Positions 32,684 to 44,649 of a stretch of 64,000 nt of DNA are shown piece by piece (the stretch's first letter is position 1; every line of letters starts with the position of its first letter). Under the pieces are notes generated by a model. That model did no database searches. It had not been told where the DNA came from and saw only the letters and a list, made by a program, of their open reading frames with translations. Source of the stretch: Planctomycetota bacterium. GTDB lineage: Bacteria; Planctomycetota; B15-G4; SIAN01. A program made the translations under genes and the position numbers. The stretch spans positions 310,001 through 374,000 of the forward strand of contig JAEUIC010000005.1 of assembly GCA_016795285.1 (NCBI GenBank). The letters are read 5' to 3'.

Positions 32684-33259
32684 ATGGCCGACTCCGCCGA
32701 ACATCGTCCGCTCCGCAAGACCTCCAGCGCCCGCCCGGTCACCGACAAGCCGGCCGAGAAGGCGAGCGCGCCGCCGGCGGCGAAGCCACCGAAGCCGGCG
32801 TCCGCGGCGAAGCCGGCCGCACCCGGCACGGCGGTCGCCGACGACGAGCGGCGCCGGGCGACGCGGCTGCGCTCGCGCACGCTGACCGATGGGCGCATCC
32901 AGTCGAGCGAGCAGCGCGGCCTCGCCTTCCTCGGCTCGACCGTGAACCTCTCGCTCGGCGGCGCGCTGCTGCGCACCTACGAGGCGCTCGAGGCGGGGAT
33001 GAAGCTCGCGCTCCACTTCCGGCTGCCCGAGGGCGATGTCGAGGCGACCGGCACGGTGCAGCACGTCGACATCGATCCGATCGGCTGCCGCTTGGCGGGC
33101 GTGCGCTTCGACCCGCTGCCGAACGACGTGCTGACCCTGCTGTCGGCCCATCTGCACGGCGTCGAACCGACCGCCATCAGCCCCGCGGCCGAAGCGGCGA
33201 AGCTCGGCAGCGGCGTGGTGGCCGTCTCGGGCCGCATCCAGGGCGGGCGCGCCAGCTGA
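32684..33259 (+). CDS. PilZ-domain protein
   Basis: A 191-residue soluble protein with an Ala/Pro/Lys-rich disordered N-terminus (about 55 residues) and a PilZ domain. The c-di-GMP-binding signature is seen as RRRATRLR around residue 57 and NLSLGG near 90, followed by strands LALHFRLP and CRLAGVRFDPLP. It should bind c-di-GMP and act by protein contact. Basic and Ala/Pro-rich linkers of this sort often tether PilZ domains to partners. ATG 32684 has only a weak GAGG upstream. It stands alone, divergent from purA. Confidence 0.85.
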   Translation: MADSAEHRPLRKTSSARPVTDKPAEKASAPPAAKPPKPASAAKPAAPGTAVADDERRRATRLRSRTLTDGRIQSSEQRGLAFLGSTVNLSLGGALLRTYEALEAGMKLALHFRLPEGDVEATGTVQHVDIDPIGCRLAGVRFDPLPNDVLTLLSAHLHGVEPTAISPAAEAAKLGSGVVAVSGRIQGGRAS

Positions 33260-33324
33260 GCTTCACGGCTGAGAATTGCAGCTGAGATCGCGGCGCGCGC
33301 CGCCCGAGTGCACTCGCGGACGCG

Positions 33325-33651
33325 TCAGGCGGAGAACGACTTCCCGCAGCCGCAGCCGCCGCTCGCGTTGGGGTTCTTCACGGTGAAGCCCGACTGGCCG
33401 GTCATGCTCTCGACCCAGTCGATCTGCACGCCGTTCAGGTAGGGCAGGCTCATCGGGTCGATCACGACGTCGAAGTGCGAGAGCTTCGTCACCTCGTCGC
33501 CGGCCTGCTGCTCGGAGAAGGTGAAGCCGTACTGGAAGCCGGAGCAGCCGCCGCCTTGGACGAAGACGCGCAGCGCCTTGCCCTTCAGCTGCTGATCCTG
33601 GTCGATGAAGCCCTTGACCGCCTTCTGCGCGTTTTCGGAGAGGGTCACCAT
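33325..33651 (-). CDS. erpA: A-type iron-sulfur carrier protein (ErpA/IscA/HesB family)
   Basis: A 108-residue protein with the three conserved cysteines of A-type carriers: C36 in GGGCSGF, and C100 and C102 in GGCGCGKSF. The QYGFTF and SLPYLNGVQIDW segments are typical. It passes Fe-S clusters to target enzymes, which fits the presence of a four-cluster ferredoxin and a Rieske protein in this window. ErpA is the closest subtype by the FDVVIDPMSLPYL pattern, although IscA or SufA is possible. It lies between the PilZ gene (convergent) and the hybrid kinase gene on its own strand. Confidence 0.92.
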   Translation of the reverse strand: MVTLSENAQKAVKGFIDQDQQLKGKALRVFVQGGGCSGFQYGFTFSEQQAGDEVTKLSHFDVVIDPMSLPYLNGVQIDWVESMTGQSGFTVKNPNASGGCGCGKSFSA

Positions 33652-33732
33652 GAGTGGACCTCCGTGGAGTTGCGTCGCGGGCCGCTCGAACTTCTGGTGC
33701 GCCCCGCTCCTGGGTTGGATTGCGCCGCCCTT

Positions 33733-36114
33733 CTAGGGCCGCTGCGACGAGCTCGCAAGCGCGCCCGGCGCCGCCTCCGAGCCGCCCCGCGCCGCCGCCA
33801 GCGCCGGCCGCTCCTCGTCCGGTTCCGCCTGCGCCACCACGGCGCTCGGCTCCACCGGCGCGCACGCCCGCGCGATCGCGCCGCGGATCGAGTCGAGCGT
33901 GAACGGCTTGTTCAGCACCTGGTTGCCCGCCTGCTGCGCCGTGCGGATCACCTCGGTCGAGAGCGAGTCGCCGGTGAGGAAGACCACGCGGCCGCGGTAG
34001 TCGGCGCGCCGCTCGACGAGCTGCTCGTAGAGCTCGGCGCCCCCTTGCCCCGGCATGCGCCAGTCGGAGAAGACGAGGTCGAAGTCGCCGCGCTCCACCT
34101 CGGCGAGCGCCGCCTCGACGTTCCCCGCGGTCACCACCTCATGGCCGTCGCTGGCGAGGAAGCTCTGCATCAGCTCGAGGATGATCGGCTCGTCGTCGAC
34201 CACGAGGATGCGCGAGCGGGCGATCGGCAGCTCCTTGGTCGCCTCCTTGACCAGCGACGCGCTGCCGGCCGGTTGCGCGACGATCGGCAGCTCGAGGGTG
34301 AAGAGCGTCCCCTCGCCGGGGCGGCTGGTCGCGCCGAGCGTGCCGCCGTGCTCGCGCACGATGCCGTAGCTGAGCGAGAGGCCGAGCCCGGTCCCCTTGC
34401 CGACCCCCTTCGTGGTGAAGAAGGGGTCGAAGATGCGGCGCAGCACGTGCTCCGGCATCCCGCAGCCGTTGTCCTCGACCTCGAGCCGCAGCCGCTCGCC
34501 GACCTTGCGCGAGCGCAGCTTCACGACGCCGGCGCGCTTCGCCTCGCCGATCGCGTGCTGCGCGTTGGTGAGCAGGTTGATCAGCACCTGCTGCAGCTGG
34601 AACGAGTCCATCATCGAGTCGGGGAGCGCCGGATCGAGCTCGGTGTCGACCCGCACGTTGCCGAGCCGCATCTGGTAGCCGAGCAGGTCGACGGTCGACT
34701 GCACCACCTCGTTCAGGTTGGCGCGCACCCGCTCCGCCTGGTGGCGGCGCGCGAACTTGAGCAGCCCGTCGATGATCCGCTTGCAGCGCTGCGCGTGCGT
34801 GAAGATGTGGCGCACCTCCTCCTTCTGCTCCTCGGGCAGCTCCTCGCTGAGGAGCAGCTGCGCGAAGCCGAAGACGGCGGTGAGCGGGTTGTTCAGCTCG
34901 TGGGCGACGCCCGAGACGAGCTCGCCGATGGCGGAGAGCTTCTCGTTCTGCGCGACCTGCGCCTCGAGGCGCTTCAACTCGGTGACGTCGCGCACGAAGA
35001 CGGCGGTGCCGAGCAGGCGATCGTCGAGCGCGCGGATCGGCGAGAGGGCGAGCGTGACGACGCGCTCGCCGCCCTCCTTGCCGGCGAGCTTCGCCTCGCC
35101 GTCCCACGGCACGAACTCGCGCAGCGCGCGCACGAAGGCGGCGCGGCTCTCCTCCTCGGCGAAGGGCAGCACCGCGCCGTCGGCCGGCGCCGGCCCGTCG
35201 GCGAGCGGTCCGAGCAGCGCCTCGGCGGCGCGGTTGCGATGGCGCAGCTCGCCGCGCAGGCCGAGCGTCAGCACCGGGTCGACGACGCTGTTCACCACGT
35301 CGTGCAGCAGGCTCGCGCGATCCTCCGACTCGGCGTGCGCCGAGACGTCGCGGATCTGCTGGAGGAGCTTGCCGGAGAAGCCGCGCGGGCCGAACAGCGG
35401 GAAGGTGGTCACCTCGAAGCGGCGCGCGCCGCGCTCGTCGCGGACCAGCTCGAAGCGCGGCTTCCTCTTGTTCCACGCCTGCGTCACCGTGCACGCCGCG
35501 CAGTCGTGGTGGCCGAGGTACGCCTCGCAGCAGGTGCGGCCGAGGATCGCGTGGCCGAAGACGTCGATGGCCGCGCGGTTGGCGGCGACCACGCGCCGCC
35601 CCTCGCCGATCACGACCAGCGGATCGGGCATCGACTCGAAGAAGCTCTCGAGGTACTCCTCCGAGCTCTCGAGCAGCTCGAAGACCTTCCGGCGCTCCAT
35701 GCGGTCGATCGCGAAGAGCATCATCACGGTGCCGAGCGTCTTCAGCATCAGCTCGGGGACCACGTCGTCCTGGAAGAGGCCGAGCAGGCAGCCGCCCGCG
35801 CCGGCCAGCAGCACGACCGAGCCGAGCAGCAGCAGCGGATGGTTCGAGTCGAGCGTGCGCGCGCGCACCCGCTGCACGGCGAAGGCGAGGATCCCCGCCA
35901 CGGTGATGACGTTGAGGGTCACCTCGGCGATGCGCGCATGGTGCTGCGCGAAGAGGCTCTCGAAGGCGATGCCCGCCAGGAAGATCAGCGGGAAGGAGAC
36001 GGCGCTCCACGAGTCGCGCTCGGGACGGAGCAGCGGGCGCAGCCGCCCCGGATGGGCGCGCAGCCGCAGCGCGGCCTCGTGCCCTTGCTCCGTCGTTCGC
36101 CCGCGATCGGCCAT
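33733..36114 (-). CDS. Membrane-bound hybrid histidine kinase with PAS domains and receiver
   Basis: A 793-residue hybrid kinase. About three membrane helices occupy residues 38-135. PAS domain 1 (about 150-270) contains a cysteine pattern CCEAYLGHHDCAAC that might bind a metal or sense redox. PAS domain 2 spans about 275-390. The HisKA phospho-accepting H405 lies in GVAHELNNPL, the ATPase domain has DNGCGMP and GKGTGLGLSLSYGIV, and the receiver has phospho-acceptor D684 in FSDWRMPG and a conserved K in NKPF. The tail is Ala/Glu-rich. It should autophosphorylate and pass phosphate to its own receiver; no output regulator lies next to it. Confidence 0.94.
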   Translation of the reverse strand: MADRGRTTEQGHEAALRLRAHPGRLRPLLRPERDSWSAVSFPLIFLAGIAFESLFAQHHARIAEVTLNVITVAGILAFAVQRVRARTLDSNHPLLLLGSVVLLAGAGGCLLGLFQDDVVPELMLKTLGTVMMLFAIDRMERRKVFELLESSEEYLESFFESMPDPLVVIGEGRRVVAANRAAIDVFGHAILGRTCCEAYLGHHDCAACTVTQAWNKRKPRFELVRDERGARRFEVTTFPLFGPRGFSGKLLQQIRDVSAHAESEDRASLLHDVVNSVVDPVLTLGLRGELRHRNRAAEALLGPLADGPAPADGAVLPFAEEESRAAFVRALREFVPWDGEAKLAGKEGGERVVTLALSPIRALDDRLLGTAVFVRDVTELKRLEAQVAQNEKLSAIGELVSGVAHELNNPLTAVFGFAQLLLSEELPEEQKEEVRHIFTHAQRCKRIIDGLLKFARRHQAERVRANLNEVVQSTVDLLGYQMRLGNVRVDTELDPALPDSMMDSFQLQQVLINLLTNAQHAIGEAKRAGVVKLRSRKVGERLRLEVEDNGCGMPEHVLRRIFDPFFTTKGVGKGTGLGLSLSYGIVREHGGTLGATSRPGEGTLFTLELPIVAQPAGSASLVKEATKELPIARSRILVVDDEPIILELMQSFLASDGHEVVTAGNVEAALAEVERGDFDLVFSDWRMPGQGGAELYEQLVERRADYRGRVVFLTGDSLSTEVIRTAQQAGNQVLNKPFTLDSIRGAIARACAPVEPSAVVAQAEPDEERPALAAARGGSEAAPGALASSSQRP

Positions 36115-36294
36115 CCCGGCGGTCCCCCCGCGAGCGGTGCGCTCGCACCGGGGAGCGATTCGGACGGGGGGCGCCGCGACTTGACGCGGGACGGCCGCGC
36201 GCGGCGCCAGGCGGGCGGGAGCGGAAGGAGTTTCCCGACCGCGAGCCGACCCGGCGCACGGAGGCAGCGCGCCGACGCGGCGCCGCGGACGGGC

Positions 36295-36828
36295 TCAGCG
36301 GCGCGGCGCGGGCCGCGGCAGCGTCGAGGAGACCACGCGGGCGTCGAGGTCGTACGCGAGCGCCTTGCCGACGATCTCGTCGAGCAGCAGCCCCTCGACC
36401 ACGACGTCGGAACCGAGCGGGAGCCAGGTGACCGGCGGGTTGCCGCTCGGATCGAACTCGCGCCGCGTCATCGGCGCGAAGAGCGCGACCTCGAGCTGCC
36501 CGTCGCGCTCCTGCACGTCGACGTAGCACTGCTGGCGCAGCACCTTGCCGCCGATCGTCTCCTCGATCGGACCGGTCTCGATCTTCCCGGCCGCGGCATC
36601 GACGTGGATCACGGTGCCGCCGTAGTGCGCGACGACGACGCCGCGGCAGATCTCGAAGAGCTGCGCGCGATCGACGTCCGCGAGCACGACGCTCTTCCAG
36701 CTCGCCTCGGGCGGCGACCGGCAGCCGAGCGGCGCCAGCAGCAGCGCGACCGCGGCGACGCCGGCGGCGGCGAGCCGCGCGACCGGAACGGGGACCGCCG
36801 CTCGCTCCCTTCGCTGCCCCATCGTCAT
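36295..36828 (-). CDS. Hypothetical lipoprotein
   Basis: A 177-residue protein with a signal peptide and lipobox LAPLGC, so a likely lipoprotein of about 140 mature residues. I do not recognise the family. The sequence (VVLADVDRAQLFEICRGVVV, YGGTVIHVDAAAGKIETG, LRQQCYVDVQERDGQLEV) alternates strands and helices like small periplasmic domains. The 180-nt region before the hybrid kinase (36115-36294) holds nothing else that I can see. No operon partner is obvious; the Rieske gene lies upstream on the same strand. Confidence 0.72.
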   Translation of the reverse strand: MTMGQRRERAAVPVPVARLAAAGVAAVALLLAPLGCRSPPEASWKSVVLADVDRAQLFEICRGVVVAHYGGTVIHVDAAAGKIETGPIEETIGGKVLRQQCYVDVQERDGQLEVALFAPMTRREFDPSGNPPVTWLPLGSDVVVEGLLLDEIVGKALAYDLDARVVSSTLPRPAPRR

Positions 36829-36880
36829 GCTCCGCGCGAACCGGCGGCGCTCGTCTCGCGGGACGGCGGCCGCGCGACCG

Positions 36881-37186
36881 TCATACCTCGACGTAGACGG
36901 TGGTGCCCTCGACGCTGGTCGGGTAGCTCGCGACGCAGACCGCCGGGTTGCGGGTCGACTTCCCGGTGGCGCAATCGAACTGCCAGCCGTGCCACGGGCA
37001 GGTCACGGTGGTGCCCACCAGCGGGCCGTCGGCGAGCGGGCCGCCGCGGTGCGGACAGCCGTTGTCGATGGCGAGGAACTTGCCGTCGACCTGGAAGACG
37101 GCGAGCTGATGGCCGGCGACTTCGTACGAACGGCCGCGGCCGGCGGGGATCTCGGAGACGTCGGCGACCGCGTGGCGGGTCGGCAT
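36881..37186 (-). CDS. Rieske-type [2Fe-2S] ferredoxin
   Basis: A 101-residue soluble Rieske protein with cluster ligands C44 and H46 in GCPHRGG and C63 and H66 in CPWHGW. It resembles the ferredoxin components of aromatic dioxygenases and the small subunit of nitrite reductase (NirD-like), with no membrane helix or signal. It probably supplies electrons to an unidentified oxygenase or reductase; none is adjacent. The fatty-acid desaturase at 43620 uses a different electron-donor type in known cases. ATG 37186 gives the standard N-terminus (MPTRHAVADVSEIP). Confidence 0.93.
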   Translation of the reverse strand: MPTRHAVADVSEIPAGRGRSYEVAGHQLAVFQVDGKFLAIDNGCPHRGGPLADGPLVGTTVTCPWHGWQFDCATGKSTRNPAVCVASYPTSVEGTTVYVEV

Positions 37187-37286
37187 GGAGCGCGTTCCTG
37201 TCGGTGGCGCGCCGACCGATGCGGCCGACGCGGCGCAGAGGTCTAGCAATCGCGCGCTGCGAAGTCTTCCCCGCCGCGCCGACGGC

Positions 37287-38135
37287 TCACCGCAGGCCGA
37301 AGAGGCGGCGCAGCGCGGCGACGACCGCGCGCGGGCCGTCGCCATGGAGCGCTTCATCGGCCGCCGCCACCGCCGCCGCGCTCGAGTCGGGCGCCGCCAG
37401 CGAGCAGCCGGCGCCGGAGAGCAGCTCGACGTCGTTGTTGTCGTCCCCCACCGCGACGATCTGCTCCGGCTCGATCGCCGCCTGCTTCGCCACCCACTGC
37501 ACGCCGCTCCACTTGTCGGCCGCACGCGCGAGGAACTCGGCGCGGTAGCCGTCGACCGCGAGCTCCTCCTGCACGAAGCCGCGCACGGCGCCGCGCTGCT
37601 CCGTCTCGACCGTGCGCACCAGCTGCGCGAGCGCCGTCGGATCGCCATGGGTCACCACCCGCAGCACCGTCTCGGCACCGGGCCGCAGCGGCGGCGCGAC
37701 GACGTCGCAGTGGCCGGCGGCGTAGCGGGCGTACCACGCGAGGTAGCCGGTCGGGTCGGGCGCCCCCGCGGCCCAGACGATCTCGCGCGGGCCGCGCGGC
37801 GCATCGCTGAAGAGGAGCGGCGCGAAGCCGTGCAGCTCGAGCCGCTCGATCAGCGCGGCCACCGACGGCGCGGGCAGCGGCTGCAGCGCGAGCGTGGCGC
37901 CGCTCGCGATGTCGGCGATCTGCCCGCCGTTGTGGACCACGCACGGGCCGGCGAGCCCCGCCTTGCGCAGGTGCGGCAGGGCGCTCTGGAGGCGGCGACC
38001 GGTGGCGGCGGTGACGACGACGCCGCTCGCGGCGAGTTCGCGGAGGAAGGCGGCGCTCTCGGCGGCGAGCGTGCCGTCCGCTTCGAGCAGCGTCCCGTCG
38101 AGGTCGAAGGCGAGCATGCGGTAGGGCGCACTCAT
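37287..38135 (-). CDS. Cof-type HAD-family phosphatase
   Basis: A 282-residue hydrolase of HAD subfamily IIB. Motif I is FDLDGTLL near residue 9, motif II is VTAATGR, the C2-type cap follows (about 90-200), and the final motifs are the KWSGVQWV lysine and VGDDNNDVELLSGAG. Members dephosphorylate sugar phosphates, nucleotides or PLP; the substrate is not predictable. I chose ATG 38135 because the frame upstream is non-homologous. A TAGGCT hexamer ends 7 nt before the start, so the mRNA may be leaderless. Confidence 0.92.
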   Translation of the reverse strand: MSAPYRMLAFDLDGTLLEADGTLAAESAAFLRELAASGVVVTAATGRRLQSALPHLRKAGLAGPCVVHNGGQIADIASGATLALQPLPAPSVAALIERLELHGFAPLLFSDAPRGPREIVWAAGAPDPTGYLAWYARYAAGHCDVVAPPLRPGAETVLRVVTHGDPTALAQLVRTVETEQRGAVRGFVQEELAVDGYRAEFLARAADKWSGVQWVAKQAAIEPEQIVAVGDDNNDVELLSGAGCSLAAPDSSAAAVAAADEALHGDGPRAVVAALRRLFGLR

Positions 38136-38142
38136 CGCGGCG

Positions 38143-38148
38143 AGCCTA
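38143..38148 (-). promoter_or_regulatory. Putative -10 element for the HAD phosphatase
   Basis: TAGGCT on the minus strand, preceded by GATGA and separated from the ATG by 7 nt. It belongs to the set of TA-rich hexamers directly before start codons described in the findings. Confidence 0.3.
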
Positions 38149-38193
38149 TCATCGGCCGCTCGCACCATCCGCGACCCGCCCCGAGGAGTCCCC

Positions 38194-40809
<2,616 letters not shown>

Positions 40810-40865
40810 GCGCGGCGACCCCACCCGCCGCGGAAGAGGGGCTGCCGAGCGGCCGCACCTCGCCG

Positions 40866-43574
40866 ATGCTGCAGCAGTACTTCGGGGTGAAGCGGCAGTA
40901 CCCCGACGCGCTGCTCTTCTTCCGCATGGGCGACTTCTTCGAGCTCTTCTTCGAGGACGCGAAGGTCGCCGCACGCGTGCTCGGCATCGCGCTCACCTCG
41001 CGCAGCAAGGAGCAGGAGCTGCCGATGGCGGGGGTGCCGGTGCGCACCGTCGACGCCTACCTGCGCAAGCTGATCGAGGCAGGCCACACCGTCGTCGTCT
41101 GCGACCAGGTCGAGGACCCGAAGCAGGCGAAGGGGCTCGTCGAGCGCGCGGTGACGCGCGTGGTCACCGCCGGCACGATCCTCGAGGAGGCGCTGCTCGA
41201 GAGCGGGCGGCACAACTTCCTCGCCGCGCTCGCGCTCGATCGGCGCGGCGCGGAGCACGGCTTCGCGCTCGCCTGGCTCGACCTCTCGACGGGGCGCTTC
41301 GAGGCGACCTCGTTCCCGGCGGAGCGGCTGCGCGACGAACTCCATCGCCTCGCGCCCGCCGAGCTCCTGCTGCCGCTCGACTGGAAGGAGCGCACGCCGC
41401 CGGCCGCCGCGTGGCTCCTCGCCGGCGGGCGCGACGGGCCGGCGCTCTCCTGGCGTCCCGACCACGACTTCGCCGCCGACCTCGCCCGCCGCCTCCTCTG
41501 CGAGCAGTTCCGCGTCGGCGACCTCGCCGGCTTCGGCCTCGAGCAGGACGACCCGGTGATCGGCCCGGCGGCCGCGCTGCTCGCCTACGCGCGCGACACG
41601 CAGCGCGGCGCGATCGACCACCTGCAGCCGCCGCGGCGGCGCGCCGACGGCGGCACGATGCAGCTCGACCGCGCGGCGATCGGCGCGCTCGAGCTGTTCG
41701 AGACGACGCGCGAGCGGCGCCGCGAGGGGTCGCTGCTCGCCGTGGTCGACCGCACGCGCACGGCAGCCGGCGCGCGCCTCCTGCGCGACTGGCTCGCCGC
41801 GCCGCTGCTCGAGCCGGAAGCGATCGAGCTGCGCCACGGCGCGGTCGAGGAGCTCGCCGCGGGCGACCTGCGCCGCGAGGCGCTGCGCGCGGAACTCGAG
41901 GGGATCTTCGACCTCGAGCGGATCGTGGCGCGCCTCGCGGCGCGGCGCGGCAGCCCGCGCGACCTCGCGCAGCTGCGCGACACGCTGCGCCGCCTGCCGA
42001 AGCTGCGCGCGCTGCTGGCCGACGTCGCGGCGCCGGCGCTGCGCGCGCTCGAGTTCAAGCTGGTCGCGCCGCCGCAGCTGCAGGAGCTGCTCGAACGCGC
42101 CATCGAGGACGCCCCGCCGCTCGCCACCAAGGAGGGCGGCTTCATCCGCGCCGGCTTCCACGCCGAGCTCGACGAGTTGCGCAGGCTCCGCTTCGACGTG
42201 CAGTCGATCCTCGCCGACTTGCAGCGGCGCGAAGTCGAGCGCAGCGGCATCCCGACCTTGAAGGTCGGCTTCAACAGCGTCTTCGGCTACTACCTCGAGA
42301 TCACCCACGCGCAGCGCGAGCGGGTGCCGGCCGACTACATCCGCAAGCAGACGCTGAAGAACGCCGAGCGCTACATCACGCCGGAGCTGAAGGAGCTCGA
42401 GACGCGCGTGCTGTCCGCCGAGGAGCGCTCGGTCCGCCTCGAGCTGGAGCTCTTCGAGCAGCTGCGCAGCGACGCTGCCCGCTCGACGCGCGCGCTGCAG
42501 GAGCTCGCCGCCGCGCTCGCCGAGCTCGACGTGCTGCAGGGGTTCGCCGCCGCCGCGCGCGAGCACGCCTTCGTGCGGCCGCAGGTCGACCGGTCGCGCC
42601 GCCTCGAGATCGACGAGGGGCGCCATCCGGTGCTGGCCGCCGCGCTGCCGCCCGGGACCTTCGTCCCGAACGACACGCGCCTCGGCGGCGACGGCGCCTG
42701 CTTCGCCCTGATCACCGGCCCCAACATGGCGGGCAAATCGACCTTCCTGCGGCAGAACGCGCTGCTGGTGCTCTTGGCGCAGGCGGGCAGCTTCGTGCCG
42801 GCGAAGCGCGCCGCGATCGGCGTGGTCGACCGCATCTTCACGCGCGTCGGCGCCAGCGACGACCTCGCGCGCGGCGCCTCGACCTTCATGGTCGAGATGG
42901 CGGAGACGGCCAACGTCCTCCACCACGCCACCGACCAGAGCCTCGTCATCCTCGACGAGGTCGGCCGCGGCACCGGCACCTTCGACGGCATGTCGCTCGC
43001 GCGCGCGCTCGCGGAGCACCTCGCCACCGTGGTGCGCTGCCGGACCTTCTTCGCGACCCACTACCACCAGCTGACGCAGCTCGCCGAGGAGCTGCCGGCG
43101 GTGGTGAACCTCTCGGTCGCGGTGCGCGAGTGGGGCGACGAGATCCTCTTCCTCCACCGCATCGTCGCCGGCGGCACCGACCGCAGCTACGGCCTCCACG
43201 TGGCGCGCTTGGCCGGCCTGCCGCCGGCGGTGATCGAGCGCGCGAAGGGGCTCCTGCTCGACCTCGAGCGACTCACTCCCGAGGTGGAGCGGCGCACCAA
43301 GATGGCGGCGGTCGGCGGCGCGGCGCCGGCGAGCGGCGGCGGCTCAGGCGGCGGCGGTCCCGCCAGCAGCGCGGCCGGCACGTCGAGCGCGTCGAGCGAC
43401 GCGCAGGCGGCCGATCGGGTCGCGCGCGAGCTGCGCCGCACCGACGTCGATCGCCTCACGCCGCTGCAGGCGCTCGCGCGACTGGCGGAGCTGAAGCTGC
43501 TGGCGCAAGGCGAAGCGAGCCCGAAGCGCCGCCGCACCGAGCCGGGCGCCAGCGGACCGTCGCTCTTCGGCTGA
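40866..43574 (+). CDS. mutS: DNA mismatch repair protein MutS
   Basis: A 902-residue MutS1. The mismatch-probing F-x-E motif is F24-F25-E26 in GDFFELF, followed by connector, lever and clamp regions. Walker A is GPNMAGKST (about 618-626) and Walker B LVILDEVGRGTGTFDG. The C-terminal region has a Gly/Ser/Ala-rich linker (about 815-850) and the small dimerisation tail. It recognises base mismatches and recruits MutL. The start is uncertain: ATG 40866 lacks a good ribosome-binding site, and an in-frame CTG overlapping the M28 stop would add 20 residues. mutL is not nearby. Confidence 0.96.
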   Translation: MLQQYFGVKRQYPDALLFFRMGDFFELFFEDAKVAARVLGIALTSRSKEQELPMAGVPVRTVDAYLRKLIEAGHTVVVCDQVEDPKQAKGLVERAVTRVVTAGTILEEALLESGRHNFLAALALDRRGAEHGFALAWLDLSTGRFEATSFPAERLRDELHRLAPAELLLPLDWKERTPPAAAWLLAGGRDGPALSWRPDHDFAADLARRLLCEQFRVGDLAGFGLEQDDPVIGPAAALLAYARDTQRGAIDHLQPPRRRADGGTMQLDRAAIGALELFETTRERRREGSLLAVVDRTRTAAGARLLRDWLAAPLLEPEAIELRHGAVEELAAGDLRREALRAELEGIFDLERIVARLAARRGSPRDLAQLRDTLRRLPKLRALLADVAAPALRALEFKLVAPPQLQELLERAIEDAPPLATKEGGFIRAGFHAELDELRRLRFDVQSILADLQRREVERSGIPTLKVGFNSVFGYYLEITHAQRERVPADYIRKQTLKNAERYITPELKELETRVLSAEERSVRLELELFEQLRSDAARSTRALQELAAALAELDVLQGFAAAAREHAFVRPQVDRSRRLEIDEGRHPVLAAALPPGTFVPNDTRLGGDGACFALITGPNMAGKSTFLRQNALLVLLAQAGSFVPAKRAAIGVVDRIFTRVGASDDLARGASTFMVEMAETANVLHHATDQSLVILDEVGRGTGTFDGMSLARALAEHLATVVRCRTFFATHYHQLTQLAEELPAVVNLSVAVREWGDEILFLHRIVAGGTDRSYGLHVARLAGLPPAVIERAKGLLLDLERLTPEVERRTKMAAVGGAAPASGGGSGGGGPASSAAGTSSASSDAQAADRVARELRRTDVDRLTPLQALARLAELKLLAQGEASPKRRRTEPGASGPSLFG

Positions 43575-43581
43575 GTACGCG

Positions 43582-43611
43582 GGACCGCGGCGCGCTCGGC
43601 GCCGGCGGTCC
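43582..43611. terminator. Hairpin between convergent mutS and desaturase genes
   Basis: Arms GGACCGC and GCGGTCC (7 bp) enclose a further GC-rich inner pairing (GGCGC with GCGCC-like bases) in the 45-nt gap between two converging stop codons. There is no strong U-tract; it may stop transcription from both sides. Confidence 0.4.
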
Positions 43612-43619
43612 GCTCGGAA

Positions 43620-44537
43620 CTATCCGCGCACCGCGCTCCGCGAGCGCTGGATGCCCTTCGCGAGACCGAGCGACCGGAACAGCACGATCGTCCACCAGCC
43701 GAGGTCGATCTCGCCCGGCTTGCGCCCGATGCGGGCGTCCGACGGATCGTCGTGGTGGTTGCGGTGCCAGTTCTCGCCCTGCAGGAAGTGGAACGGCGCG
43801 AGCCACGCGACGTTCTTGCTGCTGCCGCCCACCGAGTCGGCGTCGCCGAGGTGGCAGATGCTGTTGATGGTGCACTGCAGGTGGAGCGCGACCAGCATGC
43901 GCGCCGGGCCGAGCCAGAACCACGCGGTCGGCGAGATCAGCAGCGGGCCGAAGAAGGAGATCGCCAGCAGCGGGATCTGGATGCGCGACCAGAACTTGTA
44001 GCGCTCCTTCTCGGCGAGCGGCCCGCAGTAGCGCGCGACCGGTGCCTGGCCGGCCTGCCAGAGCCAGCGCAGGTGGGCCCACCAGAAGCCGCCCTGCGAC
44101 GGCGAGGAGATGTCCTCGATCGAGTCGCTGGTGGCGTGGTGGAGGCGGTGGTTCGCCACCCAGGTGAGCGGCGTTCCCGAGCCGTTCAGCGCCGCGAAGA
44201 AGATCAGCGGCTGCTCGACCAGCCAGTGCAGTTTCACTGCGCCATGCGCCAGCGCGCGGTGGTAGGCGACGGTCGTGCCCATGCCGCCGAGCATCGTCAG
44301 CACGAAGCTCGCGGCCAGCAGCCCGAACGACGGGCGCTCGGTGACGAACGGCGCCAGCAACAGCGAGCCGTGCAGCAGGATCAGCCAGCCGAGCGTCGGG
44401 ACGTCGCCCTTCGCGCACCACCACCAGGGGCGGCGCCACGGCTCGGCGATCTCGCAGTGGCGCGGCTGCGCCACGGGCTTCGACTCGACGACGGGAGCAC
44501 CGGCGGGAGGACTCTCGAGCACGGCAGCTCCAGCCAC
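43620..44537 (-). CDS. Acyl-CoA/acyl-lipid delta-9-type fatty acid desaturase
   Basis: A 305-residue membrane di-iron desaturase with all histidine boxes: H93-RALA-H98, H130-RL-H133-H134, H229 in ICHLG, and H258-RN-H261-H262. Four main hydrophobic helices are seen. It introduces a double bond into a saturated acyl chain, most probably at carbon 9, adjusting membrane fluidity. The start appears to be GTG 44537, with no clear ribosome-binding site. A TACAGT hexamer about 40 nt upstream might be the promoter. It is a single gene, convergent with mutS. Confidence 0.92.
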   Translation of the reverse strand: MAGAAVLESPPAGAPVVESKPVAQPRHCEIAEPWRRPWWWCAKGDVPTLGWLILLHGSLLLAPFVTERPSFGLLAASFVLTMLGGMGTTVAYHRALAHGAVKLHWLVEQPLIFFAALNGSGTPLTWVANHRLHHATSDSIEDISSPSQGGFWWAHLRWLWQAGQAPVARYCGPLAEKERYKFWSRIQIPLLAISFFGPLLISPTAWFWLGPARMLVALHLQCTINSICHLGDADSVGGSSKNVAWLAPFHFLQGENWHRNHHDDPSDARIGRKPGEIDLGWWTIVLFRSLGLAKGIQRSRSAVRG

Positions 44538-44649
44538 CTGAAGGGATCATCCGGACGACGTGGGCGAAGACTGTAGCGGCCCTGCCCGCCGGAGCGCACC
44601 TCAAATCAGCCGGGGCGAGGGTCGGGTCGGCGAGGCGAAATCGGCGCGG

